Assembly: GCA_963813195.1 (NCBI GenBank)
Contig: CAWEYC010000027.1
Coordinates: forward strand, 62,001-126,000
Source of the DNA: Roseiarcus sp963813195
GTDB lineage: Bacteria; Pseudomonadota; Alphaproteobacteria; Rhizobiales; Beijerinckiaceae
DNA: 64,000 nucleotides
Reading direction: 5' to 3'
Part shown: piece by piece, positions 8,723 to 17,920 of the stretch
Position numbering within the stretch: the first letter of the stretch is position 1
Layout: every line of letters begins with the position of its first letter
Position numbers and translations under genes: made by a program
The notes under the pieces: generated by a model
The model's database searches: none
Seen by the model: only the letters and a program-made list of their open reading frames with translations
Told to the model about the DNA's origin: nothing

Positions 8723-10099
8723 ATGGGGATCGCCTCCGAACCGCGTGAAATCGCCGATGTCGCGGCCGGTCGACTGGACGCCGCGACGCTGGAGGCGAAT
8801 TTCGCCGATCTGCATCCCCCGCTGACCACCCACGAAGCGACGGTCGAGGCTGACCGTTGCTACTTCTGCTACGACGCGCCGTGCCAGCGCGCGTGTCCGA
8901 CCTCCATCGACATTCCCCTGTTCATCCGCCAGATCGCCGCCGGCAACCGGCTCGGCGCGGCGCACACCATTCTCGAAGCCAATATCATGGGCGGCATGTG
9001 CGCGCGCGTCTGCCCGACGGAGACGTTGTGCGAGGAGGCCTGCGTGCGCGAGGCGGCGGAGGGCAAGCCGGTCCGCATCGGTCTGCTTCAGCGCCACGCG
9101 GTCGACGCGCAGATGGAGACCGGCGCGACTCCGTTCACCCGCGCGGCGCCGACCGGCAAGCGCGTCGCGATCGTCGGCGCCGGCCCGGCGGGTCTTGCCT
9201 GCGCGCATGCGCTCGCGGTCGCCGGACACGAGGCGACGATCTTCGAGCGGCGCGAGAAATCGGGCGGCCTCAACGAATACGGCATCGCCGCCTACAAGAC
9301 GCCGGACGATTTCGCCGCGAGGGAAGCCGAGTTCATTCTCTCGATCGGCGGCATCACGGTGAAACACGGCGTCGCGCTCGGACGCGATTTCTCGCTCGAC
9401 GAACTGCGTCGCGATTATGACGCGGTGTTTCTCGGCGTCGGTCTGGGCGCGACCAACAAGCTCGGCCTGGCGGGCGAAACAGAGTTCGCCAACGTCGTCG
9501 ACGCGGTCGACTATATCGCCGAGCTCCGGCAGGCCAAGGACCTCACGAAACTGCCGGTGGGACGGCGGGTCGTCGTCATCGGCGGCGGCATGACCGCGGT
9601 CGACGTCGCGGTTCAGTCGAAGCGTCTGGGGGCCGAAAGCGTGACGATCGTCTATCGCCGCGGCGTCGATCAGATGAAGGCGAGCGAATTCGAGCGCGAC
9701 CTCGCGCAGACCAATGGCGTGCTCATTCGGCCCTGGGCGCGTCCGGTCGCGCTGGAAGGCCACGCCGGCGCGGCGAGCTGCGTCGTCTTCGAGCGCACGC
9801 GCGAAGAGGGCGGGGCGCTGGTCGGCGCCGGCGACGCCTTCCGCGTCGAGGCCGACGTGGTGTTCACCGCGATCGGCCAGAAGGGAGCGCCCGAGACGTT
9901 CGCCGACGGGGAACTTCGCTGCGCCCAGGATGGGCGCATCGTCATCGACGCCGAACGACGCACCAGCCTTGCCAGCGTGTGGGCGGGCGGCGATTGTGTC
10001 GCGGGCGGGTTGGACCTGACGGTCAGCGCGGTGGAAGACGGCAAGCAGGCGGCGCGATCGATCGACGCGGCGCTCAAATCGCAACTGAAGATTTCATAG
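8723..10099 (+). CDS. preT: NAD-dependent dihydropyrimidine dehydrogenase, PreT subunit
   Basis: A 458-residue flavoprotein related to the GltD/PreT small-subunit family. The N-terminal helical domain has two cysteine sets for Fe-S clusters (CYFCYDAPCQRACP near 46-59 and CARVCPTETLCEEAC near 93). FAD- and NAD-binding motifs follow (VGAGPAGLACAHAL near 151; VIGGGMTAVD in the middle; GGDCVAGG near the C-terminus). With PreA it reduces uracil and thymine to dihydropyrimidines using NADH, the first step of reductive pyrimidine breakdown. The ATG follows AGGAG. preA starts 29 bases after the stop. The later pathway genes (dihydropyrimidinase, beta-ureidopropionase) are not in the window. Confidence 0.93.
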   Translation: MGIASEPREIADVAAGRLDAATLEANFADLHPPLTTHEATVEADRCYFCYDAPCQRACPTSIDIPLFIRQIAAGNRLGAAHTILEANIMGGMCARVCPTETLCEEACVREAAEGKPVRIGLLQRHAVDAQMETGATPFTRAAPTGKRVAIVGAGPAGLACAHALAVAGHEATIFERREKSGGLNEYGIAAYKTPDDFAAREAEFILSIGGITVKHGVALGRDFSLDELRRDYDAVFLGVGLGATNKLGLAGETEFANVVDAVDYIAELRQAKDLTKLPVGRRVVVIGGGMTAVDVAVQSKRLGAESVTIVYRRGVDQMKASEFERDLAQTNGVLIRPWARPVALEGHAGAASCVVFERTREEGGALVGAGDAFRVEADVVFTAIGQKGAPETFADGELRCAQDGRIVIDAERRTSLASVWAGGDCVAGGLDLTVSAVEDGKQAARSIDAALKSQLKIS

Positions 10100-10128
10100 T
10101 CCCAGCCCCTGAGCTGACGGAGGACGAC

Positions 10129-11439
10129 ATGGTCGATCTCAGCGCCAATTTTCTCGGCATCAAGTCGCCCAATCCGTTTTGGCTCGCCTCGGCGCCGCCG
10201 ACGGATCGCAAGACCAACGTCGAGCGCGCGTTTCGCGCCGGTTGGGGCGGCGTCGTGTGGAAGACGCTCGGCGAGGCCGGGCCGCCGGTGGTCAACGTCT
10301 CCGGCGCGCGCTACGGCGCGACCTACGCCTCCGACCGACGGCTGATCGGGTTCAACAACATCGAGCTGATCACCGATCGCGACCTCGAGATCAATCTGCG
10401 CGAGATCAAGGAGGTCAAGCGCGCCTGGCCCGATCGCGCGCTGGTCGTGTCGCTGATGGTGCCGTGCGACGAGGATTCGTGGCGCAAGATCCTGGCCCGC
10501 GTCGAGGAAACCGAATGTGACGGCGTCGAGCTGAATTTCGGCTGTCCGCACGGCATGTCCGAGCGCGGCATGGGCTCGGCCGTCGGCCAGGTCCCTGAGT
10601 ACATCGAGATGGTCGCGCGCTGGTGCAAGGCGCACACCCGCATGCCCGTCATCGTCAAGCTGACGCCCAACATCACCGACATCCGGCATGCCGCGCGCGC
10701 GGCCAACAAGGGCGGCGCGGACGCCGTCTCGCTCATCAACACCATCAACTCGATCATGGGGATCGATCTCGACGCCATGGCGCCGGCGCATCCGATCGAA
10801 GGCAAGGGCACGCACGGCGGCATGTGCGGCCCCGCGGTGAAGCCGATCGCGCTGTCGATGGTGTCGGAAATCGCGCGCGATCCGCAAACCGCGGGACTGC
10901 CGATCTCCGGGATCGGCGGCGTGACGACGTGGCGCGACGCCGCCGAGTTCATCGCGCTCGGCGTCGGCAACGTGCAGGTCTGCACCGCGGCGATGACCTA
11001 CGGCTTCAAGATCATCGACGAACTGACCTCCGGCCTGAAGAATTTCATGGCCGCCAAGGGCTACGGGAGCATCGAGGATTTCCGCGGCCGCGCGGTCGCC
11101 AACGTCACGGATTGGCAGTTCCTCAATCTCAACTACGTCGCCAAGGCCGAGATCGACCAGGATCTCTGCATCAAATGCGGGCGTTGCCACATCGTCTGCG
11201 AGGACACTTCGCACCAGGCGATTTTCGCCACCGTGAACGGCGAGCGCAAATTCGTCGTCAACGACGCCGAATGCGTCGGCTGCAATCTCTGCGTGCTCGT
11301 CTGCCCCGTCGAGAACTGCATCACGCTCGTCCACAAGACCGAAGGCGTCGATCCGCGCACCGGGCTCGACTACGCGCAGCCGCCGCGCGATTGGACCAAG
11401 CATCCGAACAACCCGGCGGTGGCCGCGGCGGCGGAGTAG
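10129..11439 (+). CDS. preA: NAD-dependent dihydropyrimidine dehydrogenase, PreA subunit
   Basis: A 436-residue FMN enzyme: a dihydroorotate-dehydrogenase-like barrel from the N-terminus (SPNPFWLASAPPT, FGCPHG, KLTPNITD, GIGGVTTW), then a C-terminal 2x[4Fe-4S] ferredoxin domain (CIKCGRCHIVC and CVGCNLCVLVCPVENC). It carries the pyrimidine-reducing site and takes electrons from PreT. The start is set at ATG 10129 because GGAGG lies five bases upstream; a longer in-frame frame runs back into preT but is not needed. Length and domain order are normal for PreA. Confidence 0.95.
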   Translation: MVDLSANFLGIKSPNPFWLASAPPTDRKTNVERAFRAGWGGVVWKTLGEAGPPVVNVSGARYGATYASDRRLIGFNNIELITDRDLEINLREIKEVKRAWPDRALVVSLMVPCDEDSWRKILARVEETECDGVELNFGCPHGMSERGMGSAVGQVPEYIEMVARWCKAHTRMPVIVKLTPNITDIRHAARAANKGGADAVSLINTINSIMGIDLDAMAPAHPIEGKGTHGGMCGPAVKPIALSMVSEIARDPQTAGLPISGIGGVTTWRDAAEFIALGVGNVQVCTAAMTYGFKIIDELTSGLKNFMAAKGYGSIEDFRGRAVANVTDWQFLNLNYVAKAEIDQDLCIKCGRCHIVCEDTSHQAIFATVNGERKFVVNDAECVGCNLCVLVCPVENCITLVHKTEGVDPRTGLDYAQPPRDWTKHPNNPAVAAAAE

Positions 11440-11652
11440 GGAGGGAGTCCCTTGACGACGCAGCAATTCACGGACGGATTGCGATGTTAAGTCAATGCCG
11501 CCACTCTCAAAGACTGAGCGGCGCCGCGCCGCTTCACTCATGGCCGCGCTGCCTAGTCACGACCCACCAAAACGCCTAAGATTCCCTGCGGGCAGCATGG
11601 AGCGCGTTTTGGAAACAGCGCGATCGGGTCGTCGGACAATCGGGAGGCCGTG

Positions 11653-12123
11653 ATGCGCGCGCTTTCGGGCTTTATGGTTCTCACCGGCCTCGTCGCGCTC
11701 GCCTGCGCCGCCGTCGCGCCGCCCGTTCATGCCGAGGACCGCGCCGCCTATTGCGCCGATGGTCGACACCGCGTCGCGGCCGCCGTTCCTGAGGCGCTGC
11801 GGCCGAACGTCGCCAAGGCCTTCGGCATCAGCTTGGAGATGGCGCGCGCCGCCGCCGTGGTGCGCTGCGTCGACGGCAAGTTGATGGCCTGCTGGGTGGG
11901 GGCGAATCTCGATTGCGGCCGAGCCAACGTCCGCCGCTCGCTGCTCGGGGCGAACGCTTATTGTCGCGAACATCCGGGATCGGACTCCATCCCGATGGTC
12001 GCGACCGGCCACGACACCATCTACGACTGGCGTTGCGATGGCCGCCGCGCCGTCGCCGGCAAGGCGAACCGGGCCGTCGACGCTTTCGGCTATATCGCGG
12101 AGAATTGGCGCCAAGCGCCGTGA
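11653..12123 (+). CDS. Secreted cysteine-containing hypothetical protein
   Basis: A 156-residue protein with a clear signal peptide (hydrophobic stretch to about 24, cleavage near PVHA/EDRA). The mature part has six or more cysteines (YCADG, VRCVDG, ACWVG, LDCGRA, YCREH, WRCDG), probably forming periplasmic disulfides. GGGAGG five bases before ATG 11653 supports that start over an in-frame GTG at 11650. I do not recognise the family. It is flanked by preA and a methyltransferase, neither obviously linked to it. Confidence 0.7.
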   Translation: MRALSGFMVLTGLVALACAAVAPPVHAEDRAAYCADGRHRVAAAVPEALRPNVAKAFGISLEMARAAAVVRCVDGKLMACWVGANLDCGRANVRRSLLGANAYCREHPGSDSIPMVATGHDTIYDWRCDGRRAVAGKANRAVDAFGYIAENWRQAP

Positions 12124-12279
12124 GCACGGAGCGGTCGGGGCCGCGTTAGTGCGACGACAGCTCACAGGATTCCAAGCGGCATTCCGAATCCTCGTTAATG
12201 GAGACGCACGCTCTGGGCATCGGTGTTGATCGCAATTCAGGATTCGGAGAGCGGCCGCGCAGCAGGGAGGGAAACGAGG

Positions 12280-13086
12280 ATGCGAGACGACGCGACACAA
12301 TTCGTGGGATCGATCCCGGAATATTACGATAGGGGCATGGGGCCAGTTATCTTCGTCGAGCCCGCCGAGGTCGCCGCTCGGCGAGTGGCGTCGTTGCAGC
12401 CGTCGCGTGTTCTGGAGACGGCGGCGGGGACCGGCATCGTCACCCGGCGCATGCGCGATCTCCTCCCCGGCACGGCCGGCATCGTCGCGACCGACCTCAA
12501 TGCGGCGATGCTCGAAGTCTCTCGCAACAAATTCCGACCGGACGAGAACGTCATTCTTCAGGCGGCGGACGCGACCGCTCTTCCCTTCGCCGACGGCGAA
12601 TTCGACGCCGTTCTGTGCCAGTTCGGCGTCATGTTTTTCCCCGACAAGGACAAGTCGTATCGGGAAGTTCGCCGCGTGCTCGCGCCAGGCGGGCACTACG
12701 TTTTCAGCGTATGGGACAGCCTGGACGACAATCCGTTTGGCCGTGTTGTGTCCGACGCGATGCGCAAGTCCTTCGACGCCGACCCGCCGCCGTTCATGAC
12801 GGTGCCCTTCGGCTATGCCGCGATCGATCCGATCAAGGCGTCGCTGTTCGCCAGCGGATTTCATGGACTTCGAGTCGACGTCGTTCGACTCCAGGGGCCG
12901 ATCGCCGATATCGACGCCTTTGCGGCGGGACTGGTGCGAGGCAGCCCGATTGTCGACCAGATCCGGTCGCGTGGCGTCGAGCCCGAAAAGTTGGAGCGCA
13001 TCGTCGCCCAGTCGCTTCGCAACGAGTTCGGCGAGGCCAAGAGCACGCCGCTGCAGTTCATGCTTTACGACGCGTGGCGCGACTAG
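12280..13086 (+). CDS. Class I SAM-dependent methyltransferase
   Basis: A 268-residue methyltransferase of the UbiE/Methyltransf_11 type. SAM-binding motif I is LETAAGTGIVT, motif II is the VATDLNAAML strand, and post-motif DAVLCQFGVMFFPDK plus the VRRVLAPGGHYVFSVWD strand follow. I start it at ATG 12280, preceded by GGGAGG nine bases upstream, rather than 19 codons earlier. The substrate is not evident. Its TAG stop lies within the conserved edge of a dispersed palindromic repeat, the same arrangement seen at the end of mltG about 40 kb away. Confidence 0.85.
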   Translation: MRDDATQFVGSIPEYYDRGMGPVIFVEPAEVAARRVASLQPSRVLETAAGTGIVTRRMRDLLPGTAGIVATDLNAAMLEVSRNKFRPDENVILQAADATALPFADGEFDAVLCQFGVMFFPDKDKSYREVRRVLAPGGHYVFSVWDSLDDNPFGRVVSDAMRKSFDADPPPFMTVPFGYAAIDPIKASLFASGFHGLRVDVVRLQGPIADIDAFAAGLVRGSPIVDQIRSRGVEPEKLERIVAQSLRNEFGEAKSTPLQFMLYDAWRD

Positions 13087-13239
13087 CGCGCGTTGTTTTC
13101 AGGTCGAATCAAGCCTCAGCCGTCTTGGCGAGCAACGCGAGGCCATCCAGACTTTGGGATTGCGGCGGCGGCTTAGTCTGGATCGCCACGCTTCGCTCGC
13201 GAAGACGGCGGGGCCGGTTCAACCTAAATGCAAAGCACT
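13082..13239 (+). repeat. Dispersed palindromic repeat, copy 1 (158 bp)
   Basis: This 158-base block matches 53423-53580 in the same orientation with no gaps and only three differences by eye (13097, 13139 and 13237). Inside it, 13120-13152 and 13176-13208 are imperfect inverted repeats (27 of 33 positions pair), giving a long hairpin with a 23-base loop. The shared block starts at the ACTAG that contains the stop codon of the preceding methyltransferase gene. It has no coding potential. It looks like a REP-type or non-autonomous palindromic element that may also act as a 3'-end structure. Confidence 0.88.
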
Positions 13240-13780
13240 CTCGTGACGCACTCTGTCGAAAGGCGCCCGGTTTCCGCAAGGCGGAAGGCCGCGCCGTCGC
13301 AGCCTTGATGGCATGGCAGCGTTTCGTAATTTCCGCCATCGTCCTGACAATTGCTTTCTATATTTCGGAAATCGCGATATAGTATCTCTGTGCCGCCGTT
13401 TCGGCTCCGGCGGGGAGCGGAGAGGTACGATGGACGGAGGCGAGCGGACCGGTCGGCGAGGACGTGCAAGGCGGCGGCGCGACATTCCCGATCTCGTCGC
13501 CTCCGGCGCCGCCGCTCACTCTTGCCGCCCCGCTGCCGGGCCGGCCCGGCGCCCGCTGAAACGGGACCGAAAATGGCGCCCAAGCCATTGAAAAGACGGA
13601 GAGGCGGACAGGGACAAGCGTTCCACATCCATCATGCGCGGCGAAAGTGTCGGGCCGGCGAATGTGTTGCCGCCATCGAACGCACCGATCCTCTCATTCT
13701 CGCGCAAAGCGGGAATGACGCAGGCTGGAACATCGCGGCCGTGGCGAGCCGACCGGAAACCCTCGCTGGCGAAAGGCCCG
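13240..13780. other. Non-coding stretch with AT-rich palindromes and a hairpin
   Basis: No convincing gene is present. An AT-rich island at 13344-13385 holds CTGACA, the dyad ATTTC-G-GAAAT (13362-13372) and the 8-base palindrome ATCGCGAT (13371-13378), which looks like a promoter with an operator. A 53-codon Arg-rich frame (ATG 13430 after GGAGAG) follows but resembles shadow frames in composition. A hairpin at 13694-13718 (10-base arms, 5-base loop) lies 3' of the oxidoreductase gene. The region could be a decayed locus. Confidence 0.5.
13694..13718 (-). terminator. Hairpin 3' of the 2-oxoacid oxidoreductase gene
   Basis: The arms TCATTCTCGC (13694-13703) and GCGGGAATGA (13709-13718) pair over ten positions with one G-U and a five-base loop, 63 bases beyond the stop of the leftward oxidoreductase gene. 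No T-tract follows on that strand, so this is either a stabilising 3' hairpin or a small repeat element rather than a strong intrinsic terminator. Confidence 0.4.
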
Positions 13781-16700
13781 CTACTCCGCCGCCAGCCGCC
13801 GCTCCGGCGGCGTGCGCCAGACTTCCATCAGCCGCCGCCGCTCCTCGTCGGCCGCCGCCATCGCGCGCGCCTTGACGTGGCCGAAGCCGCGGATCGTCTC
13901 CGGCAGCGCCGCGAGCGCCAGCGCGGTCGCGTGATTGTCCGGCGTCAGACCCGCCGCCAAGTCGCGGCACAAGGCTTTGTAGTCTTGGATCAGCGCGCGC
14001 TCGGCGCGCCGCTCGGCGGAATAGCTGAAGACGTCGAAGGGCGTGCCCCGCAAGCCGCGCAGCGAAGCGAGAACGCGGAAAGCCTTCATCATCCACGGCC
14101 CGAAGCTCATCTTCTTTGCTTCGCCGGTCAGGCGGTCCTTGCGCGCCAGCACCGGCGGCGCGAGATGGACAGTCACCTTGAGATCGCCGTCGAACGCGCT
14201 TCGCAGCCGCTCCTGGAACGCGCCGTCGGTATAAAGCCGTGCGACCTCGTACTCGTCCTTGTAGGCCATCAGCTTGAAGAGATTGCGGGCCACCGTCATC
14301 GCGAGCGCCTCGCTGCCCGGCGCGCGCTCGCGCTCCGCCTTCGCCAGAGCCTCGACGCTGGCGCGGTAGCGCTTGGCGTAACGGCGGTTCTGATAGGCGG
14401 CGAGAAACTCGGCGCGCCGCGCAATGATCGCCGCGAGGCTTTGATCCTCGGCAGCTTTCGGCGCGCTCGGCTTGAGGAACGGCGCCAGGCAGGTGGGATC
14501 GGCGAAGGCCGCGCGCCCCCAGTCGAAGGCGGCGAGGTTCATCGCGATCGCTTCGCCGTTGAGCTCGATGGCGCGGCGCAGGGCAGCGGCGGATATCGGC
14601 ACATAGCCGGCCTGGTAGGCGTAGCCCAGCAGGAACATGTTGGCGCCGATTGAGGCGCCGAACAGCGCGCTTGCCGCCGCGCTCGCGTCGACGAACTGCG
14701 CATCGCCGGCGCAGCGCGCCTGGATGGACTGCTTCACGCGTTCGGCCGGCAGGGAGAAATCCGGCTTGCGGGTGAAGTCGCCAGGAAACACCTCGGCGGT
14801 GTTGACGACGACGCCAGTCTCGGCGCCGCGCATCGCGGCGAGCGCTTGCTTGGCGCCGGAGACCACGAGATCGCCGCCCAGGATCAGATCGGCCTCGCCC
14901 GCCGCGACGCGGATCGCGTGGATGTCTTCCGGGCGGCGCGCCAGCTTGACGTGGCTGAACACGGCGCCGCCTTTCTGGGCGAGCCCGGCCATGTCGATCG
15001 CGCCGCAAGCCTTGCCCTCGAGATGCGCGGCCATGGCGAGGATCGCGCCGACCGTCACGACGCCGGTTCCACCGACGCCGGTGACGAGGATCGAATAAGG
15101 GCGCTCGCCGATCTCGCGCCGGACCGGCTCGGGAACCTCAGGCGCCGCGACCGACTTGGCGACCGCCGCCTTCGGGCGCGCGCCCTCGACGGTGACGAAA
15201 GACGGGCAAAAGCCGTCGGCGCAAGAATAGTCCTTGTTGCAACTCGACTGGTCGATCTGGCGCTTGCGCCCGAATTCCGTTTCGAGCGGCTGCACCGAAA
15301 CGCAGTTGGACTTGACGCCACAATCGCCGCAGCCCTCGCAGACGCGTTCGTTGATGAAGACGCGCTTGTCCGGATCGGGGTATTGGCCGCGCTTGCGCCG
15401 GCGGCGCTTTTCGGCGGCGCAGGTCTGATCGTAGATCAGCACGGTCGCGCCCTCGATCGCGCTGAGCTCCTTCTCGACTTCGATGAGCTCGTCGCGCGGT
15501 CGAATGACGACGCCCGGCGGCCATTGCGTATCGCCAGGATATTTGCCGACGTCGTCGGCGACGACGACCACGCGCTTGGCGCCGTCGGCGGCGACCTGGC
15601 GCGCGATCTGAGGGACGTTGAGGCCGCCCTCGTGGGGCTGTCCGCCGGTCATCGCCACGGCGTCGTTGAACAGGATCTTGTAGGTGATGTTGACCTTGGC
15701 GTCGATCGCCCAGCGCAAAGCCAGCGCGCCGGAATGATTGTAGGTGCCGTCGCCGAGGTTCTGGAAGACATGACGCCGGGTGGAGAAGTGCGATTCACCG
15801 ACCCAGTTGGCGCCCTCGCCGCCCATCTGGGTGAAGCCTTCGGTGCTGCGGTCCATGAACAGCGCCATGAAGTGGCAGCCGATGCCGGCATAGGCGCGCG
15901 CGCCCTCGGGCACCACGGTCGACCGGTTGTGCGGGCAGCCCGAGCAGAAATACGGCGTCCGCGACGCCTCTTCCTTGATCCCCGCGAGCTCGGCCTGGGT
16001 CTTGCGAACCCGCGCCAGCGCCGCCGCGAGATCGGGGTCAGTACTGAACTTCAGCAGCCGTTCGCCGATCGCGATCGCGATTTCGTTGGGGTCGAGCGAA
16101 CCTTTGCTGGGGAACAGCCATTGCCCCGCTTCGTCGCGCTTGCCCACCACGACGGGTTGATCGGCGGCGCCGTAAAGTTCCTCGCGAAGCTGCACCTCGA
16201 TGAGGGTGCGCTTTTCCTCGACGACGATGATCTGCGACAGGCCCGCCGCGAAGTCGCGCAGGCCCGCCGGTTCGATAGGCCAGGCGCAGCCGAGCTTGTA
16301 GAGCCGCAGGCCAAGTCCGTTGCAGCGCGCTTCGTCGATGCCGAGGTCGTCGAGCGCCTGGCGCACGTCGAGATAGGACTTGCCGATCGTCACGACGCCG
16401 ACCTTGGGATTCGCGCCGCCCGAAGCGATGATGCGATTGAGCCGGTTGGCGGCGAGCCAGGCGACGACGGCGGCGCGCTTCTCCTCGTGCAGGCGGGCTT
16501 CCTGCGCCAATATGCCGTCGTGCCTGCGGATGTTGAGACCATCAGGCGGCATGGGAAAATCGGCCGGTTCGACCGGCGCGACGCGGTCGAGCGAAGCATC
16601 GACCACGGCCGTCGATTCGATGGTGTCCTTGATGCACTTCAGTCCGACCCAGACGCCGGCGTAACGGCTGAGCGCCCAGCCGAGGGCGCCATAGTCGAGG

Positions 16701-17263
16701 ACTTCCTGCACGCCGGCCGGCGACAGCACCGGCATCATCGCGTCGAGGAAGGCGAATTCCGACTGATGCGCGGTGGTCGAGGATTCGGCGGTCGGATCGT
16801 CGCCCATCAGCGCCAGCACGCCGCCGTGGCGCGACGAGCCGGCAAGGTTGGCGTGGCGGAAAACGTCGCCGCTGCGGTCGACGCCCGGTCCCTTGCCGTA
16901 CCAGAGGGCGAAGACGCCGTCGAAGCGGCCTTCGCCGCGCAACTCCGCCTGCTGCGTTCCCCAGATGGCGGTCGCGGCCAGTTCCTCGTTGAGGCCGGGT
17001 TCGAAATGGATGTCGCTGGCGGCGAATTCCTTGGACAGGCGGACGAACTGCTGGTCGAGCCCACCCACCGGCGAGCCGCGATAGCCGGAGACGAAACCGC
17101 CGGTGTTCAGCCCCGCGCGCCGGTCCCGCTCTTTTTGCGCCAGCAGGAGACGCGCGACAGCCTGTGCGCCGTTGAGCAGGACGCGCGATTTCGTGAGGTC
17201 GAAGCGGTCGGCGAGGGTGACCTGCGGGAAGGTTTCGAGCGCCGCGCTCGGTCTGTCGTCCAT
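13781..17263 (-). CDS. Indolepyruvate:ferredoxin oxidoreductase family protein (fused)
   Basis: A 1160-residue fused 2-oxoacid:ferredoxin oxidoreductase. The N-terminal pyrimidine-binding part holds GFVSGYRGSPVGGLD. The central TPP part holds YAGIGCHFMALF and the GEGANWVG segment. A cysteine-rich ferredoxin-like insert lies near 650-700 (CEGCGDCG, SSCNKDYSC, FCPSF), and a C-terminal gamma-type domain begins at VTGVGGTGVVTVG. It decarboxylates aryl-pyruvates or related 2-oxoacids to acyl-CoA with ferredoxin reduction, probably in aromatic amino-acid breakdown. The start is ATG 17263 behind GGGAGG; the TTG nine codons upstream is less likely. Length is normal for the fused proteobacterial form. 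Confidence 0.92.
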   Translation of the reverse strand: MDDRPSAALETFPQVTLADRFDLTKSRVLLNGAQAVARLLLAQKERDRRAGLNTGGFVSGYRGSPVGGLDQQFVRLSKEFAASDIHFEPGLNEELAATAIWGTQQAELRGEGRFDGVFALWYGKGPGVDRSGDVFRHANLAGSSRHGGVLALMGDDPTAESSTTAHQSEFAFLDAMMPVLSPAGVQEVLDYGALGWALSRYAGVWVGLKCIKDTIESTAVVDASLDRVAPVEPADFPMPPDGLNIRRHDGILAQEARLHEEKRAAVVAWLAANRLNRIIASGGANPKVGVVTIGKSYLDVRQALDDLGIDEARCNGLGLRLYKLGCAWPIEPAGLRDFAAGLSQIIVVEEKRTLIEVQLREELYGAADQPVVVGKRDEAGQWLFPSKGSLDPNEIAIAIGERLLKFSTDPDLAAALARVRKTQAELAGIKEEASRTPYFCSGCPHNRSTVVPEGARAYAGIGCHFMALFMDRSTEGFTQMGGEGANWVGESHFSTRRHVFQNLGDGTYNHSGALALRWAIDAKVNITYKILFNDAVAMTGGQPHEGGLNVPQIARQVAADGAKRVVVVADDVGKYPGDTQWPPGVVIRPRDELIEVEKELSAIEGATVLIYDQTCAAEKRRRRKRGQYPDPDKRVFINERVCEGCGDCGVKSNCVSVQPLETEFGRKRQIDQSSCNKDYSCADGFCPSFVTVEGARPKAAVAKSVAAPEVPEPVRREIGERPYSILVTGVGGTGVVTVGAILAMAAHLEGKACGAIDMAGLAQKGGAVFSHVKLARRPEDIHAIRVAAGEADLILGGDLVVSGAKQALAAMRGAETGVVVNTAEVFPGDFTRKPDFSLPAERVKQSIQARCAGDAQFVDASAAASALFGASIGANMFLLGYAYQAGYVPISAAALRRAIELNGEAIAMNLAAFDWGRAAFADPTCLAPFLKPSAPKAAEDQSLAAIIARRAEFLAAYQNRRYAKRYRASVEALAKAERERAPGSEALAMTVARNLFKLMAYKDEYEVARLYTDGAFQERLRSAFDGDLKVTVHLAPPVLARKDRLTGEAKKMSFGPWMMKAFRVLASLRGLRGTPFDVFSYSAERRAERALIQDYKALCRDLAAGLTPDNHATALALAALPETIRGFGHVKARAMAAADEERRRLMEVWRTPPERRLAAE

Positions 17264-17413
17264 AGCCGGCCTCCCGATGATGGCGGACAACTACCGCGCC
17301 GCCCCGCGCAGCTTTGTCGCCGCTATCGGGAATCTGATGGCTTCACGGACAAATTGCAAGCTGGACGACCGGCTTCGCGATCAAGCTCGCGCGACCCCGC
17401 CAGGGGGCCGAAC

Positions 17414-17854
17414 CTAGCCGCCCTTGACCTCGAATTCGATCGGAATATTGCCTCTCGTCGCGTGCGAATAGGGGCAGACGTTCTCGTGCGCCTCGTGAAC
17501 GAATTGCTCGAGTTCGGCTTGCGACAAGTCGGGATCGGCGACGCGCATCTTGACGGCGATGCCGAACCCGCCCGCATCGCGAGGGCCGACGCTGACCGAG
17601 CACGTCACGCTCGCGCCATTGGCGTTCTTCTTATGGCTGTGCGCGACGAAATCGAGCGCGCCGCCGAAACAGGCGGCGTAGCCCGCCGCGAAGAGGTGCT
17701 CCGGCGTGGTCGTCCCGGGTTTGCCCGGGCCGCCCATTTCCTTGGGCACGGAAAGATCGACGCTGACGGACTTGTCCGTCGTTTCGGAATGACCGTTGCG
17801 GCCGCCGGTGTTTACGGCGGTCGCGGTGACCAGTGATTTGATAGGCGAAATCAT
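17414..17854 (-). CDS. ohr: Organic hydroperoxide resistance protein (Ohr)
   Basis: A 146-residue OsmC/Ohr-fold peroxidase. Both redox cysteines are in place: the peroxidatic Cys in AACFGGAL and the resolving Cys in VCPYSHAT. The N-terminal TATAVNTGGRNGHSET and EHLFAAGYAACF are typical of Ohr rather than OsmC. It reduces organic hydroperoxides in the cytoplasm using lipoylated-protein electrons. The usual partner regulator OhrR is not next to it. It lies 150 bases upstream of the oxidoreductase gene on the same strand. Confidence 0.93.
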   Translation of the reverse strand: MISPIKSLVTATAVNTGGRNGHSETTDKSVSVDLSVPKEMGGPGKPGTTTPEHLFAAGYAACFGGALDFVAHSHKKNANGASVTCSVSVGPRDAGGFGIAVKMRVADPDLSQAELEQFVHEAHENVCPYSHATRGNIPIEFEVKGG

Positions 17855-17920
17855 CGTCCCGTCTCCCTTTTCGAGTGCGTCGCGATCCCTCGATCGGCGG
17901 CCCCGGAGCGATGGTCGCCG

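Noticed and set aside
8486..11541. Leftward frames of 532 and 623 codons over preT-preA
   Set aside because: Shadows of preT and preA, which carry complete Fe-S, flavin and barrel motifs.
14846..17836. A 996-codon rightward frame opposite the 2-oxoacid oxidoreductase and ohr
   Set aside because: Composition is Arg/Ala/Asp-rich with no motifs; the leftward genes have intact catalytic signatures.
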